Positions 17,258 through 26,314 of a DNA stretch of 64,000 bases are shown here, piece by piece (the first letter of the stretch is position 1; each line of letters opens with the position of its first letter). This DNA comes from Dehalococcoidia bacterium (GTDB lineage Bacteria > Chloroflexota > Dehalococcoidia > DSTF01 > JACRBR01): contig JAJTXQ010000040.1 of NCBI GenBank assembly GCA_021462855.1, positions 92,458 to 156,457 on the forward strand. Reading direction: 5' to 3'. The position numbers and the translations under genes are program-made. The notes under the pieces were generated by a model that was not told where the DNA came from, searched no databases, and saw only the letters and a program-made list of their open reading frames with translations.

Positions 17258-18912
17258 TTCGCGACGACCTCGCACGGATGGTTCAGGACGCCGCACAGGC
17301 GGCGATGGATGCCGGCGAACTGCCGGCCGTCGTCGTGCCCGATGTCGTCATCGAGCGGCCGGCGCGGCCCGAGCACGGCGACTACGCCACGAACCTGCCG
17401 ATGCGCCTCGCGCGCGCCGCCCGCGCCAACCCGCTCGATATCGCCCGGACGATCGCCGCGCGCGTGCCCGCTGACGCGTCGCTCGCGGCGGCCGGCGGGG
17501 CGCCGCCGGGGTTCATCAACTTCCGCCTGTCCGAGGCGTGGCTCGCGCGCCAGGTCGACGCCATCAGCGCCGCGGGCGCCGCCTTCGGCGACGTCGACGA
17601 AGGGCGCGGCGTGAAGGTGCAGGTCGAGTTCGTCAGCGCCAACCCGACGGGCCCGCTCACGGCCGGCAACGGGCGCGGCGCCGCGTACGGCAGCGTCCTC
17701 GCGTCGATCCTCGACGCCGCCGGGTTCGACGTGCAGCGCGAATACCTCGTCAACGACGCGGGCACGCAGACCGACGTGTTCGGCCGCACGCTGCTCGCGC
17801 GCTACCGCCAGCAGTTCGGCGAAGACGCCGAGATCCCGCCGGACGGCTACCCCGGCGAGTACATGGTCGAACTCGCCGCGCAGATCAAGGCCGAAGCCGG
17901 CGACCGCTACCTGCGCGCCGAGGAGCCGCCCGACGAACTCGTGCTGCGCGGCATCGATGTCATGGTCGAGCGCATCCGCGAGGACCTCGAGGCGCTCGGC
18001 GTGGTGTACGACAGCTGGTTCCGCGAGCGCTCACTGTACGCGCCCGGCGGCCTGTACGAGCGCACGCTCGCCCGCCTGCGCGAGGCCGGCGTCCTCGTCG
18101 AGAAGGAGGGCGCGCTGTGGCTCGCCTCGACCGAGCTCGGCGAGGACAAGGACAACGTCGTCGTGCGCAGCACCGGCAAGCCCACCTACTTCGCGTCGGA
18201 CATCGCGTATCACAACGACAAGTTCCAGCAGCGCAACTTCGACCGCGTGATCGATATCTGGGGCGCCGACCACCAGGGCCACGTCTCGCGCATGAAGGCC
18301 GCCGTCAGCGCGCTTGGCGTCGACCCGGCCCGGCTCGAGATCCTGATCTACCAGCTCGTGAGCTTCCGCCGCGGCGATGAGGTCGTGCGCCTCTCCAAGC
18401 GCGCCGGAAACATCGTGCTCATCCGCGACATCGTGGAGGAGGTCGGGCGCGACGCGGCGCGCTTCTTCTTCCTCGCGCGCTCGGCGGACAGCCAGATGGA
18501 GTTCGACCTCGAGCTCGCCAAGCGGCAGTCGGCGGAGAACCCCGTGTACTACGTGCAGTACGCGCACGCGCGCATCGCCGGCATCCTCGCGAACGCCGCC
18601 GAGCGCATCCCGACGTACGACGACGGCGATGTCGCGCTGCTCACGCACCCGATGGAGCTGGCGCTCATCCGCAAAATGCTGCAGCTGCCCGAGCTCGTGC
18701 AGCTGATGGCGCGGCAGCTCGAGCCGCACCACCTGCCGCATTACGCGCAGGACCTGGCGACCGCGTTCCACGCGTTCTACACCGAGTGCCGCGTGCTCAA
18801 CACCGACGAACTGCCACTGTCGAAAGCGAGGCTCAAGCTATGCAACGCCGCCCGCACCACGCTGGCCCGCGCGCTATCGCTCATGGGGGTCTCCGCGCCC
18901 GAGCGCATGTGA
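17254..18912 (+). CDS. argS: Arginine-tRNA ligase
   Basis: Class I synthetase of 552 residues, normal length. The N-terminal additional domain has EHGDYATNLPMRLAR; the catalytic core starts VEFVSANPTGPL. The expected HIGH motif reads T136-A137-G138-N139 instead of H-V-G-H, which is unusual because both histidines are absent. The LSKRAGN segment, the usual KMSKS-loop equivalent, is intact, and the DALR anticodon-binding domain ends the protein (about 430-552). It starts inside the DUF402 stop and its own stop overlaps the next start (GTGA). Rest of the sequence is so typical that the family call is safe. Confidence 0.95.
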   Translation: MIRDDLARMVQDAAQAAMDAGELPAVVVPDVVIERPARPEHGDYATNLPMRLARAARANPLDIARTIAARVPADASLAAAGGAPPGFINFRLSEAWLARQVDAISAAGAAFGDVDEGRGVKVQVEFVSANPTGPLTAGNGRGAAYGSVLASILDAAGFDVQREYLVNDAGTQTDVFGRTLLARYRQQFGEDAEIPPDGYPGEYMVELAAQIKAEAGDRYLRAEEPPDELVLRGIDVMVERIREDLEALGVVYDSWFRERSLYAPGGLYERTLARLREAGVLVEKEGALWLASTELGEDKDNVVVRSTGKPTYFASDIAYHNDKFQQRNFDRVIDIWGADHQGHVSRMKAAVSALGVDPARLEILIYQLVSFRRGDEVVRLSKRAGNIVLIRDIVEEVGRDAARFFFLARSADSQMEFDLELAKRQSAENPVYYVQYAHARIAGILANAAERIPTYDDGDVALLTHPMELALIRKMLQLPELVQLMARQLEPHHLPHYAQDLATAFHAFYTECRVLNTDELPLSKARLKLCNAARTTLARALSLMGVSAPERM

Positions 18913-19835
18913 CGCGCCGCGCGCTCGCTGCGGCCGCGCTCGCCCTGCTCGCCGCCGCAACGGCGCTGGCCGCGTGCGACGGCGGCGGTGGCGATGACGA
19001 TGCCGACACCGCCAACCTCGTGGTCTACGAGTCGACGACCGCCCAGGTCACCGACGTGTTCACGATGGATCCGGACAGCGGCAAGACCCGGAACGTCACG
19101 CAGGGGACCGGGTTCAACGGCATGCCGGGGTGGTCGCACGACAAGAAGCGCATCCTCTTCAGCTCGGACCGCGACGCGGAGCGGCGCATGTACGACCTGT
19201 ACACCGTGAAACCGGACGGCTCCGACGTCCGGCGCATCACGAACACGCCCGATGTCGCCGAGTGGAGCGCCAAGTTCGACCCCACGGGCGAGCGCATCGG
19301 CCTGATCGAGCGGCGCAAGGGCGGGTTCTACATCGTCGTGATGGGCGCCGACGGCGCGAACGCGCGCACGCTCGCCGGCCCGATGAAGTTCGCGGAGTTC
19401 CCCGCGTGGTCGCGCGACGGCACCGAGCTAGCGTTCGCCGGCATGCGCCGCGACCAGAACGCCGCCGACATCTTCGGCATCGACGTGGCGAGCGGCGAGC
19501 TGCACACGATCATCGGCAAGCCGGGCGCCGACCTCTGCCCGCACTACTCACGCGACGGCAAGTTCCTGAACTACGCGTCGAGCGACAACCAGACCGAAGA
19601 CGGTCCCGACATCTACCTGCACGACCTGGAGAAGGGCGACGCCACGCAGGACACGCGGCTGACGACGAACCCGGGCCGCGACGACTACGCCACGCCCTCG
19701 CCCGATGGCAAGCGTTACGTCTTCCTCTCGCAGCGCGACGGCAACATGGAGCTGTACATCATGGACGCCGACGGCTCGAACCAGCGACGCCTCACCGACA
19801 CGCCCGGCTCGCGGGAGAACGTGCCCGACTGGTAG
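18909..19835 (+). CDS. TolB-like beta-propeller lipoprotein
   Basis: A 308-residue exported lipoprotein. A signal peptide with lipobox LAAC (Cys23) precedes a Gly/Asp linker. Five to six PD40/WD40-like blades follow, each with a pattern such as PGWSHDKKRILFSSDRD, AWSRDGTELAFAG and ATPSPDGKRYVFLSQRDGN, then YIMDADGSNQRRLTDTPG. These repeats are as in TolB and related propellers, which bind partner proteins or ligands. Partners are not evident. GTG start overlaps the argS TGA by 4 bp. It converges on hemB with a 22-bp gap. Confidence 0.85.
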   Translation: MTRRALAAAALALLAAATALAACDGGGGDDDADTANLVVYESTTAQVTDVFTMDPDSGKTRNVTQGTGFNGMPGWSHDKKRILFSSDRDAERRMYDLYTVKPDGSDVRRITNTPDVAEWSAKFDPTGERIGLIERRKGGFYIVVMGADGANARTLAGPMKFAEFPAWSRDGTELAFAGMRRDQNAADIFGIDVASGELHTIIGKPGADLCPHYSRDGKFLNYASSDNQTEDGPDIYLHDLEKGDATQDTRLTTNPGRDDYATPSPDGKRYVFLSQRDGNMELYIMDADGSNQRRLTDTPGSRENVPDW

Positions 19836-19857
19836 CGGCCCGCGCGCGGCCGCGAGT

Positions 19858-20859
19858 TCAGCGCGGCGCCTCGTCACGCAGGAGGCGCGCCGCTTCCTTC
19901 GCGTGGTACGTGATGATGATCGATGCGCCGGCGCGGCGGATCGCCGTCAGCGTCTCCATCATCACCCGCTGCTCATCGATCCAGCCGCGCTCGCCGGCTG
20001 CCTTCACCATCGCGTACTCGCCGCTGACGTTATAGGCGGCGAGCGGCACATCGACCGCCTGCCTCGCCCGCGCGATCACGTCGAGATACGCCAGCGCCGG
20101 CTTCACCATCACGATGTCCGCGCCCTCGGCGATATCGTCCTCGATCTCGAGCAGCGCCTCGCGGACGTTCGGCGGGTCCATCTGGTAGCCGCGGCGGTCG
20201 CCGAACTGCGGCGCGCTGTCCGCCGCCTCGCGGAACGGCCCATAGAACGCCGATGCATACTTCGCGCTGTACGCCATGATCGGCAGCGACGCAAATCCCG
20301 CGTCGTCGAGCGTGCCGCGGATCGCCGCCACGCGCCCGTCCATCATGTCCGAGGGCGCCACGATGTCCGCGCCCGCCTGCGCGTGCGAGAGCGCGGTGTC
20401 GGCGAGCAGCTCGAGCGAGCGGTCGTTGTCGACTTCGCCGTCGACGACGACGCCGCAATGGCCGTGGCTCGTGTATTCGCACATGCACACGTCGGTCACC
20501 ACGACGAGGCGCGGGTCAGCGCGCTTGAACGCGCGCACCGCCCGCTGCACCACGCCGTCGTCGGCGTAGGCGCCGGATCCGGCCTCGTCCTTCGACTCCG
20601 GCAACCCGAACAGCAGCACCGCCGGGATACCCAGCGCCCGCAGGTCATCGGCCTCGCGTCCGGCCTGGTCGACCGACACGCGGAACTGCCCGGGCATCGA
20701 CGCGATGGGTTCGCGGATGTTCGAGCCGTGCGTGACGAACAGCGGATAGACGAAGTCCGACGGCGATAGCCGCGTCTCGGCGACGAGCCGCCGCAGCCCC
20801 TCCGACCGCCGCAGCCGCCGGTGCCGTGCGAATTCGCCGAGCGTGTCGATATCGAGCAT
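19858..20859 (-). CDS. hemB: Delta-aminolevulinic acid dehydratase (porphobilinogen synthase)
   Basis: Condenses two 5-aminolevulinates to porphobilinogen. The 333-residue protein carries both active-site lysines, Lys200 in [15 protein letters not shown] and Lys253 in [13 protein letters not shown], and the zinc-ligand cysteines of [13 protein letters not shown] (Cys125, 127, 135), which mark the zinc-dependent type. It is the last gene of the heme/siroheme operon, 4 nt after the cobA/hemD gene. GGAG precedes the ATG at 20859. Confidence 0.96.
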   Translation of the reverse strand: MLDIDTLGEFARHRRLRRSEGLRRLVAETRLSPSDFVYPLFVTHGSNIREPIASMPGQFRVSVDQAGREADDLRALGIPAVLLFGLPESKDEAGSGAYADDGVVQRAVRAFKRADPRLVVVTDVCMCEYTSHGHCGVVVDGEVDNDRSLELLADTALSHAQAGADIVAPSDMMDGRVAAIRGTLDDAGFASLPIMAYSAKYASAFYGPFREAADSAPQFGDRRGYQMDPPNVREALLEIEDDIAEGADIVMVKPALAYLDVIARARQAVDVPLAAYNVSGEYAMVKAAGERGWIDEQRVMMETLTAIRRAGASIIITYHAKEAARLLRDEAPR

Positions 20860-20863
20860 GGCG

Positions 20864-22393
20864 CTACTCCTTCGCTGCGGCCGCATCCGCGACAAGCGCG
20901 GCCACCAGTCCCTCGATCGTGTGTTCGGCCGCCTCGACCGCGACATCGAACCCGGCGTCGCGGACGGCCTGCGCGGTGACGGGGCCGATGGCGGCGATGC
21001 GCGTGCGGCGCAACGCCGACGCGTCGCCGCCGAGCATCTGCACCAGGTTCCGCACCGACGACGACGACGCAAACGTCGCGATGTCGACGCCGCCTGAGCG
21101 CAGGCGATCGAGCGCGCCCGGCGCCACTTGCCCGGGTACCGCCGATACGTACAGCGGCAGCACGTCGACCGCTGCGCCTTGCGCCTCCAGCGCATCCACA
21201 AGCACGTCGCGCGCGCCCTCGGCCCGCGGGATGAGCACGTGGACGCCACGCATCACGCGGTGCGACAGCGCGTCGACCAGCCCCTCGGCCACGTATCGCT
21301 CCGCAACGACATCGGCGCGCAAGCCGTGGCGCCGGAGCGCGCCCGCCGTGCCCGGGCCGATCGCCGCGAGTTGCGCCCGGCCGAACGCGCGCGCATCGCG
21401 CCCGGCCTCGCACAGGTGGCGCATGAACTCGTCGACACCGTTCGCGCTGGTGAAGACCGCCCATCCGTACAACGACGTGCGAAGCCCCTCGATCGCGCGC
21501 CCGGCGTGCGCCGGATCTGCGTTCCGCACGATCTCGATCGTCGGCAGTTCGACCGGCTCGGCGCCCTGTGCGGCGAGCGCCCGCGAGAGCCCGCTCGCCT
21601 GCTGCCGCGTGCGCGTCACGAGCACCCGTTTGCCGAACAGCGGCCGGTTGTCGAACCAGCGCATCCGCTCACGCAGCGACGCCACCTCGCCGACGACGGT
21701 GATCGCCGGCGACCCGATCGACGTGTCGGCGACAGCGCGCACGACCGTGCCGAGCGTCGCCGTGATGGCGCGCTGCTGCGGCAACGTGCCCCACTCGATG
21801 ACCGCGACCGGCGTGTCCGCATCGCGCCCGTGCTCGACGAGCCGGTCCACGATCTCGGCCAGCCGCCCGACGCCCATCAGGAAGATCAGCGTGTCCACGC
21901 CGGTCGCGAGCCCTTTCCAGTTGATGCTCGTGGCCTCCTTCGCCGGATCTTCGTGCCCGGTGATCACGGCGAACGACGACGCGAGCGCGCGATGCGTCAC
22001 CGGCACGCCGGCGTACGCCGGCGCGGCGATGGCCGAAGTCACGCCCGGGATCACCTCGAACGGCACGCCGGCGGCGATCAGCGCCTCGGCTTCTTCGCCG
22101 CCGCGGCCGAAGACGAACGGGTCGCCGCCCTTGAGCCGCACGACGCGCCTCCCGGCGAGCCCGTGCTCGACGAGCGCCGCGTTGATCTCGTCCTGCGTCA
22201 GCGTGTGGCGGTCCGGCAGCTTGCCGGCGTAGATCATCTCCGCGCCGGGCCGCGCCTGGGCGAGCAGCGCCGGGTTCGCGAGCCGGTCGTAGATGATGAC
22301 GTCGGCCTCGGCGATCCGCGCCGCGCCGCCGACGGTGATCAGCGCCGGGTCACCCGGCCCCGCGCCCACGAGCGAGACGAAGCCCGCACTCAC
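20864..22393 (-). CDS. cobA-hemD: Fused uroporphyrinogen-III C-methyltransferase / uroporphyrinogen-III synthase
   Basis: A 509-residue fusion. Residues 1-245 are a SAM-dependent uroporphyrinogen-III methyltransferase: [35 protein letters not shown] and the [19 protein letters not shown] loop. Residues 255-509 are uroporphyrinogen-III synthase: [32 protein letters not shown] and [14 protein letters not shown]. The fusion joins formation of the uro'gen III ring and its diversion to precorrin-2, and sits in one operon with hemC and a precorrin-2 dehydrogenase. Start overlaps the hemC stop by 4 bp. Such fusions are known in several phyla. Confidence 0.95.
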   Translation of the reverse strand: MSAGFVSLVGAGPGDPALITVGGAARIAEADVIIYDRLANPALLAQARPGAEMIYAGKLPDRHTLTQDEINAALVEHGLAGRRVVRLKGGDPFVFGRGGEEAEALIAAGVPFEVIPGVTSAIAAPAYAGVPVTHRALASSFAVITGHEDPAKEATSINWKGLATGVDTLIFLMGVGRLAEIVDRLVEHGRDADTPVAVIEWGTLPQQRAITATLGTVVRAVADTSIGSPAITVVGEVASLRERMRWFDNRPLFGKRVLVTRTRQQASGLSRALAAQGAEPVELPTIEIVRNADPAHAGRAIEGLRTSLYGWAVFTSANGVDEFMRHLCEAGRDARAFGRAQLAAIGPGTAGALRRHGLRADVVAERYVAEGLVDALSHRVMRGVHVLIPRAEGARDVLVDALEAQGAAVDVLPLYVSAVPGQVAPGALDRLRSGGVDIATFASSSSVRNLVQMLGGDASALRRTRIAAIGPVTAQAVRDAGFDVAVEAAEHTIEGLVAALVADAAAAKE

Positions 22394-23316
22394 GCCGAAC
22401 CTCCCGCCGCCGCGACGAACGCCTGCGCGCCCGCCGCGAGCATGCGCTCCGCGAGCGCCGCCCCGAGCGCCGCCGGCGCGCCGATGTCGCCGTCGAGCGC
22501 GTCGTGGAAGATCGGCGCGCCCGCGCCGCCGGCGATCATGCCGCGCAGCCGCAGCGCGCCGCCGCCGGCCGTCGCATGCGCGCCGACGGGCAGCCGGCAG
22601 CCGCCACCGAGGCGCCGCAGGAACGCGCGCTCGGCTTCCACCGCCGCGCGCGTCGCCGCGTTTTCGATGGCACGCACGAGCGCCATCGCCTCCGCATCGT
22701 CCGCGCGCACTTCGACGCCGAGCGCTGCCTGCCCGACCGCTGGCACCATCTCATCGATGCTGAACGCCTGCGCAACGCGCCCGCCGAGGCCCATGCGCCG
22801 CAGCCCGGCCATCGCCAGCACCACGCCGTCGTACTCGCCATCGTCCACCTTGCGGACGCGCGTCTCCACGTTGCCGCGGATCTCCGCCGGTTCGACATCC
22901 GCGCGCAGCGCGCGCAGCAGCACGGCGCGCCGCCCGCTGCCCGTGCCGATGCGTGCGCCGGCGGGCAACGCGCCGAGCGCGCGGCCATCGCGCGTGATGA
23001 GCGCGTCGCGCGCGTCCTCGCGCGCAGGCACGGCGGCAAGCGCCAGCCCCGGCGCCAGTTCCGTCGGCAGGTCCTTCAGGCTATGCACGGCGATGTCCGC
23101 CGACCCGTCGAGCAGCGCATCCTCGATCGCTTTCGTGAACACACCGAGTCCGCCGATCTGGCTCAGCGGCGCGCGCGACGCGTCGCCCTCGGTGCGGATC
23201 TCCCGCACGCTGATCGGCATGCCAGGGCGCGCAGCCTCGAGCGCGGCGCGCACGAGCGCCACCTGCCGTAGCGCCAGTGCGCTACCGCGTGTGCCGATGA
23301 CGAACATGCGGCTCAT
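22390..23316 (-). CDS. hemC: Hydroxymethylbilane synthase (porphobilinogen deaminase)
   Basis: Polymerises four porphobilinogens to hydroxymethylbilane. The 308-residue enzyme starts MFVIGTRGSALALRQ, has HSLKDLPTE with the catalytic aspartate region, the Arg-rich GTGSGRRAVLLRALR, and Cys240 in LGGGCRLPVGAHA, where the dipyrromethane cofactor is attached. It sits 4 nt after hemA and overlaps the cobA-hemD start by 4 bp (ATGA), so the three are coupled. Confidence 0.97.
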   Translation of the reverse strand: MSRMFVIGTRGSALALRQVALVRAALEAARPGMPISVREIRTEGDASRAPLSQIGGLGVFTKAIEDALLDGSADIAVHSLKDLPTELAPGLALAAVPAREDARDALITRDGRALGALPAGARIGTGSGRRAVLLRALRADVEPAEIRGNVETRVRKVDDGEYDGVVLAMAGLRRMGLGGRVAQAFSIDEMVPAVGQAALGVEVRADDAEAMALVRAIENAATRAAVEAERAFLRRLGGGCRLPVGAHATAGGGALRLRGMIAGGAGAPIFHDALDGDIGAPAALGAALAERMLAAGAQAFVAAAGGSA

Positions 23317-23320
23317 GGCG

Positions 23321-24583
23321 TCAGCTTTCGTGCTCGCCGGGGTCGTCGTCGAGGTTGAACAGCGCGCGCGCGGCCTCGATCCAGCGCTCGCCTTCTTGCG
23401 GCGTCTTAAGCGCGGTGACCGGCCCGTGCAGCAGCTTCTTGACCAGCGCCGTCGTCATCGCGTGAATCCGGTTGCGGTCCTCGTCCGACACGTCGAGCCG
23501 CGCCAGCGTGCGCGCGACCTCAGCCTCGCGCAGGGCTTCGGCGCGAGCGCGCAAGGCAGCGACTGTCGGCATCACCTGCAGCGACTGCATCCACTCGTCG
23601 AACTTCGCGACGTAGTCCTCGACGATCGCTTCGGCCGCCGCCACTTCGTTCCGGCGCAAGTGCAGGTTGCGGTCGGACACCGCCTGGAGTTCATCGATGT
23701 CGTAGAGGTGCACGCCGGGGATCTCACGCACGCTCGCCTCGACATCGCGGGGGACGCCGATGTCTACGAGCATCAGCGCGCGCGAGCGGCCGCGCATCAC
23801 GCGCTCGATCATCGCGCGGTCGATCACGCAATCGTGCGCTGCCGTCGACGAGATGACGATGTCCGCCTCCCCGATCGCCGCCTCGCGCTCGGCGAACGGG
23901 CGCGCATCGCCCTGCAGTGCTTCGGCGAGCTCCGCGCCGCGTTCAAACGACCGCGAGGTGACGAGCATCCGCCCGATGCCGCCGGCGAGGTGCCCCGCGG
24001 TGAGCTTGCCCGCCTCGCCCGCGCCGACCACGAGCACCGTCTTGTCCGACAGGTCGCCGAGCGTCTCGCGCGCCAGCGCGACCGCCGTCGAGCTCGTCGA
24101 CACGGCGTAGCGGCCGATGGCGGTGTGCGTCCGCACCCGCCGCCCGACGCGGATCGCCGAGTGGAACAGCCGCGAGAGCGCCGGCGTGTGCGTGTGCGCC
24201 GCCGTCGCCGCCGTGAACGCGCCGCGCACCTGTCCCAGGATCTCCGACTCGCCGATGACCATGGAATCGATACCGGCGGCGACGCGGAACAGGTGCCGAG
24301 CGACTTCGGCGCCGCTGAGCGCGAAGAACGGCGCGCCCTCGACCGGCGCCTCGCCCTTCGCCTCGCACAACAGCGCGACGACGGGACGCGGGTCGCCGAC
24401 CGGCTCGGGCGTGGCGATGTACACCTCGGTCCGGTTGCATGTCGAAAGCACGGCGGCGCCGCCGTACCGCGCGCCGAGCAACGCCAGCGCGCGCGGCAGC
24501 TCGTCCGGCGCGAAGGCGAAGCGCTCGCGCACCGCCACCGGCGCATCGCGATGCGAAATGCCGACCAGCGACACGTGCATCAT
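23321..24583 (-). CDS. hemA: Glutamyl-tRNA reductase
   Basis: First committed enzyme of the C5 route to tetrapyrroles; it reduces glutamyl-tRNA(Glu) with NADPH. The 420-residue protein has Cys49 in VLSTCNRTEVY (thioester nucleophile), GESEILGQVRGAF, the NADPH fold VLVVGAGEAGKLT, and a helical C-terminal dimerisation domain. The ATG at 24583 overlaps the preceding TGA (ATGA); a second ATG follows directly at 24580. hemL, the next enzyme, is not in the window. Confidence 0.96.
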   Translation of the reverse strand: MMHVSLVGISHRDAPVAVRERFAFAPDELPRALALLGARYGGAAVLSTCNRTEVYIATPEPVGDPRPVVALLCEAKGEAPVEGAPFFALSGAEVARHLFRVAAGIDSMVIGESEILGQVRGAFTAATAAHTHTPALSRLFHSAIRVGRRVRTHTAIGRYAVSTSSTAVALARETLGDLSDKTVLVVGAGEAGKLTAGHLAGGIGRMLVTSRSFERGAELAEALQGDARPFAEREAAIGEADIVISSTAAHDCVIDRAMIERVMRGRSRALMLVDIGVPRDVEASVREIPGVHLYDIDELQAVSDRNLHLRRNEVAAAEAIVEDYVAKFDEWMQSLQVMPTVAALRARAEALREAEVARTLARLDVSDEDRNRIHAMTTALVKKLLHGPVTALKTPQEGERWIEAARALFNLDDDPGEHES

Positions 24584-25239
24584 GCGCCCCCGCTCGCCGG
24601 CGCCGGCGTCAGCTCGATGCCGAGGCGCGCGATCAGGTGCGCGCGCGCTTGCCCGTAGCGGCGCTGCGCGAGCAGCACGCGCAACTGGCCGTCGATCGCG
24701 TACTGCCACGTATCGTTCTCTATCTTGATGCCGAGGCGGCGGGCTTCCTGGCGCACCTCCGCCAGCAGGTCGGCGAGCGCGGGCATGTCCTCGGTCAGGT
24801 ACGCGTCGAGCTCCTCGCGCAGGCGGCGGGCCAGCGCCGGGCTCGCGCCCGCGGTCGACGCGGCGAGCGTGATCTTCCCCTTCCGCACCACCGAAGGAAG
24901 GATGAAGTCGCAGTTCTTCGGGTCGTCGGCCGCGTTCACCCAGATGCGGCGGCGGTTGCATGCGGCCGCCACCTCGGCGTTCACCGCGCCGTCGTCCGTC
25001 GCGATCATCACGAACTGCCAGCCGCCGTCGAGGGCGGACTCCTGGTACGGGCGCTCGATGTGCGTGATGCGTCCCTGCGCCTTGTACTCCTGCATCTCGG
25101 GGATCAGCTCGGGGCTGACCACGGTGATGTCGGCTTCCGCATTGAGCAGGCCGCGCACCTTCTCGGCGCCAACGTGTCCGCCGCCGATGACGAGCACCGG
25201 CCGCCCGCCCGCTTCGACGAAGATCGGATACAGACCCAC
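24580..25239 (-). CDS. Precorrin-2 dehydrogenase / sirohydrochlorin ferrochelatase-like protein
   Basis: The 219-residue product matches the N-terminal half of CysG and Met8/SirC. It has YPIFVEAGGRPVLVIGGGHV, an NAD-binding Rossmann start, then VMIATDDGAVNAEVAAACN, WVNAADDPKNCDFILPS and KGKITLAASTAGASPALARRL, all signatures of precorrin-2 dehydrogenase. It makes sirohydrochlorin for siroheme from the product of the fused CobA. GTG at 25239 was chosen: it has GGAG 8 nt upstream and is 16 nt after the preceding stop. A siroheme product implies a siroheme enzyme such as sulfite or nitrite reductase elsewhere. Confidence 0.93.
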   Translation of the reverse strand: MGLYPIFVEAGGRPVLVIGGGHVGAEKVRGLLNAEADITVVSPELIPEMQEYKAQGRITHIERPYQESALDGGWQFVMIATDDGAVNAEVAAACNRRRIWVNAADDPKNCDFILPSVVRKGKITLAASTAGASPALARRLREELDAYLTEDMPALADLLAEVRQEARRLGIKIENDTWQYAIDGQLRVLLAQRRYGQARAHLIARLGIELTPAPASGGA

Positions 25240-25255
25240 GCTCGCTGCTCCTGAC

Positions 25256-25498
25256 TCAGCCCCGCGCGCGCAGGTGTCTCCGCGCGCGCTCGCGTGCCAT
25301 CGCCTCCCGATGCTCCCCGTCGCCGAGGTTCGATCCGGGCAGCTCTTCATCCGGGTCTGCTGCCGCGGGCACCGCGTCCGGCGGGCCGAACTCGGGCAGC
25401 GCCGGCGCGCCGCCGATCATCGCCGCGCGCAGCGGCAACGTCGCGTAGACGATGTCGAAGAGCCGCCACGGGCCGATGCGGCCCGCGCGCGGGTTCAT
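25256..25498 (-). CDS. Hypothetical protein, 80 aa, in heme operon
   Basis: The ATG overlaps the MerR-like gene stop by 4 bp and the stop is 16 nt before the precorrin-2 dehydrogenase start, so it is surely cotranscribed. Sequence: a short amphipathic start (RIGPWRLFDIVYATLPLRAA), then an acidic Pro/Ala-rich middle and a basic end with EREARRHLRA-like charge. No membrane helix or metal motif. Possibly a small adaptor for the heme enzymes; I do not recognise it. Confidence 0.6.
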   Translation of the reverse strand: MNPRAGRIGPWRLFDIVYATLPLRAAMIGGAPALPEFGPPDAVPAAADPDEELPGSNLGDGEHREAMARERARRHLRARG

Positions 25499-26166
25499 GC
25501 GCCGCCCTCCGCGCGCTCATACGCCACGGCGATGCCGAGGAGCACCTCATCGGCCAGCGCCATGATCTGCTCCGACACGTCCGCCGCCTCGGTCGACGAC
25601 GTCCCCGCCTTCGCGAGCGCCTGCTTCGACGACTGGTAGAGGCTGCGGCGGAAGAACGTGAACGCGTGGATCGCCTGCGAAAGCGACATGCCCGCGTGCG
25701 CCAGCTCAGTGCCGTATTCGATGCCGGTGTGGCGCGCCTCCTCGAGCAGCGGGCTGCGGCGGCCGCGCTTCGCGACGAACTCCGCGACGAGCGCCATCAG
25801 CCGCTGGCCGAGCGGGCGCAGCTTCTCCCGCTGCGTCTCGTCGACGTGCGCATACCACTCGCCCCCGCCGCCCGGGCGGTGCAGTTGCTGCCGGATCCGC
25901 CGCGTCGCGATGTCGCGCACCTGCGTGAGATCCCGCCGTCCGCCTCCCTTCACGATCGCCCGCACGTCGCTCTCGGCGAACCGGCGGTGGCCGCCGGGTG
26001 TGCGGAACGTGCGCACCTGGCCGGCGTCGGCCCAGCGGCGGAGCGTCGATTCGTCGACGTTCAGCACCCGGCACGCCTGTCCCAGCGTGAGCCAGCGGCC
26101 CGATGTCACATCAGCGCCCGCGGCGTCGTTCGACGTGTCGTCGGTCACCGGCGCGAACTTGCTCAA
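25495..26166 (-). CDS. MerR/excisionase-type helix-turn-helix regulator of the heme operon
   Basis: A 223-residue regulator. The DNA-binding domain (about 24-75) reads WLTLGQACRVLNVDESTLRR followed by WADAGQVRTFRTPGGHRRF, typical of MerR/BldC-type winged helices. The C-terminal 130 residues are helical (GIEYGTELAHAGMSLSQAIH and following) and resemble RsbR-type sensory helical domains. It is the first gene of the heme/siroheme operon, so autoregulation of that operon is likely, and an inverted repeat lies in its own promoter spacer. The start codon is TTG at 26166 with GGGAG about 11 nt upstream; this start is uncertain. Confidence 0.8.
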   Translation of the reverse strand: MSKFAPVTDDTSNDAAGADVTSGRWLTLGQACRVLNVDESTLRRWADAGQVRTFRTPGGHRRFAESDVRAIVKGGGRRDLTQVRDIATRRIRQQLHRPGGGGEWYAHVDETQREKLRPLGQRLMALVAEFVAKRGRRSPLLEEARHTGIEYGTELAHAGMSLSQAIHAFTFFRRSLYQSSKQALAKAGTSSTEAADVSEQIMALADEVLLGIAVAYERAEGGA

Positions 26167-26204
26167 ATCTGTGCAATCTCCCGCTCTGTGATGGAAGGTA
26201 TGAG

Positions 26205-26233
26205 ATTCTAGGCTCGCCGGGAGGCGAGATCAA
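26205..26233 (-). promoter_or_regulatory. Promoter of the heme/siroheme operon
   Basis: On the minus strand: TTGATC (26228-26233), 17-bp spacer, TAGAAT (26205-26210). The predicted start is near 26198, giving a leader of about 30 nt. Confidence 0.65.
26213..26228. promoter_or_regulatory. Inverted-repeat operator inside the heme promoter spacer
   Basis: CTCGCC-GGGA-GGCGAG is a perfect 6-bp inverted repeat placed between the -35 and -10 boxes. MerR-family regulators bind such spacer dyads, and the first gene of the operon encodes one. Confidence 0.55.
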
Positions 26234-26302
26234 ACCGCAGCCGCCCTTCCGGCATGACGAATACGTCAAATCTCGTGAAATCTCCCACGATCGCCCGGGC
26301 GG

Positions 26303-26308
26303 TACCAT
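26303..26308 (+). promoter_or_regulatory. -10 box of the 134-aa gene (leaderless type)
   Basis: TACCAT ends 6 nt before the ATG at 26315. No ribosome site lies between them. Confidence 0.45.
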
Positions 26309-26314
26309 GCGCCC

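Noticed and set aside
21128..24658. A very long open frame (over 1100 codons) on the plus strand opposite the heme operon
   Set aside because: It is antisense to four clearly identified genes, its translation is Arg/His/Ala-rich low complexity with no motif, and such shadows are expected at this GC content.
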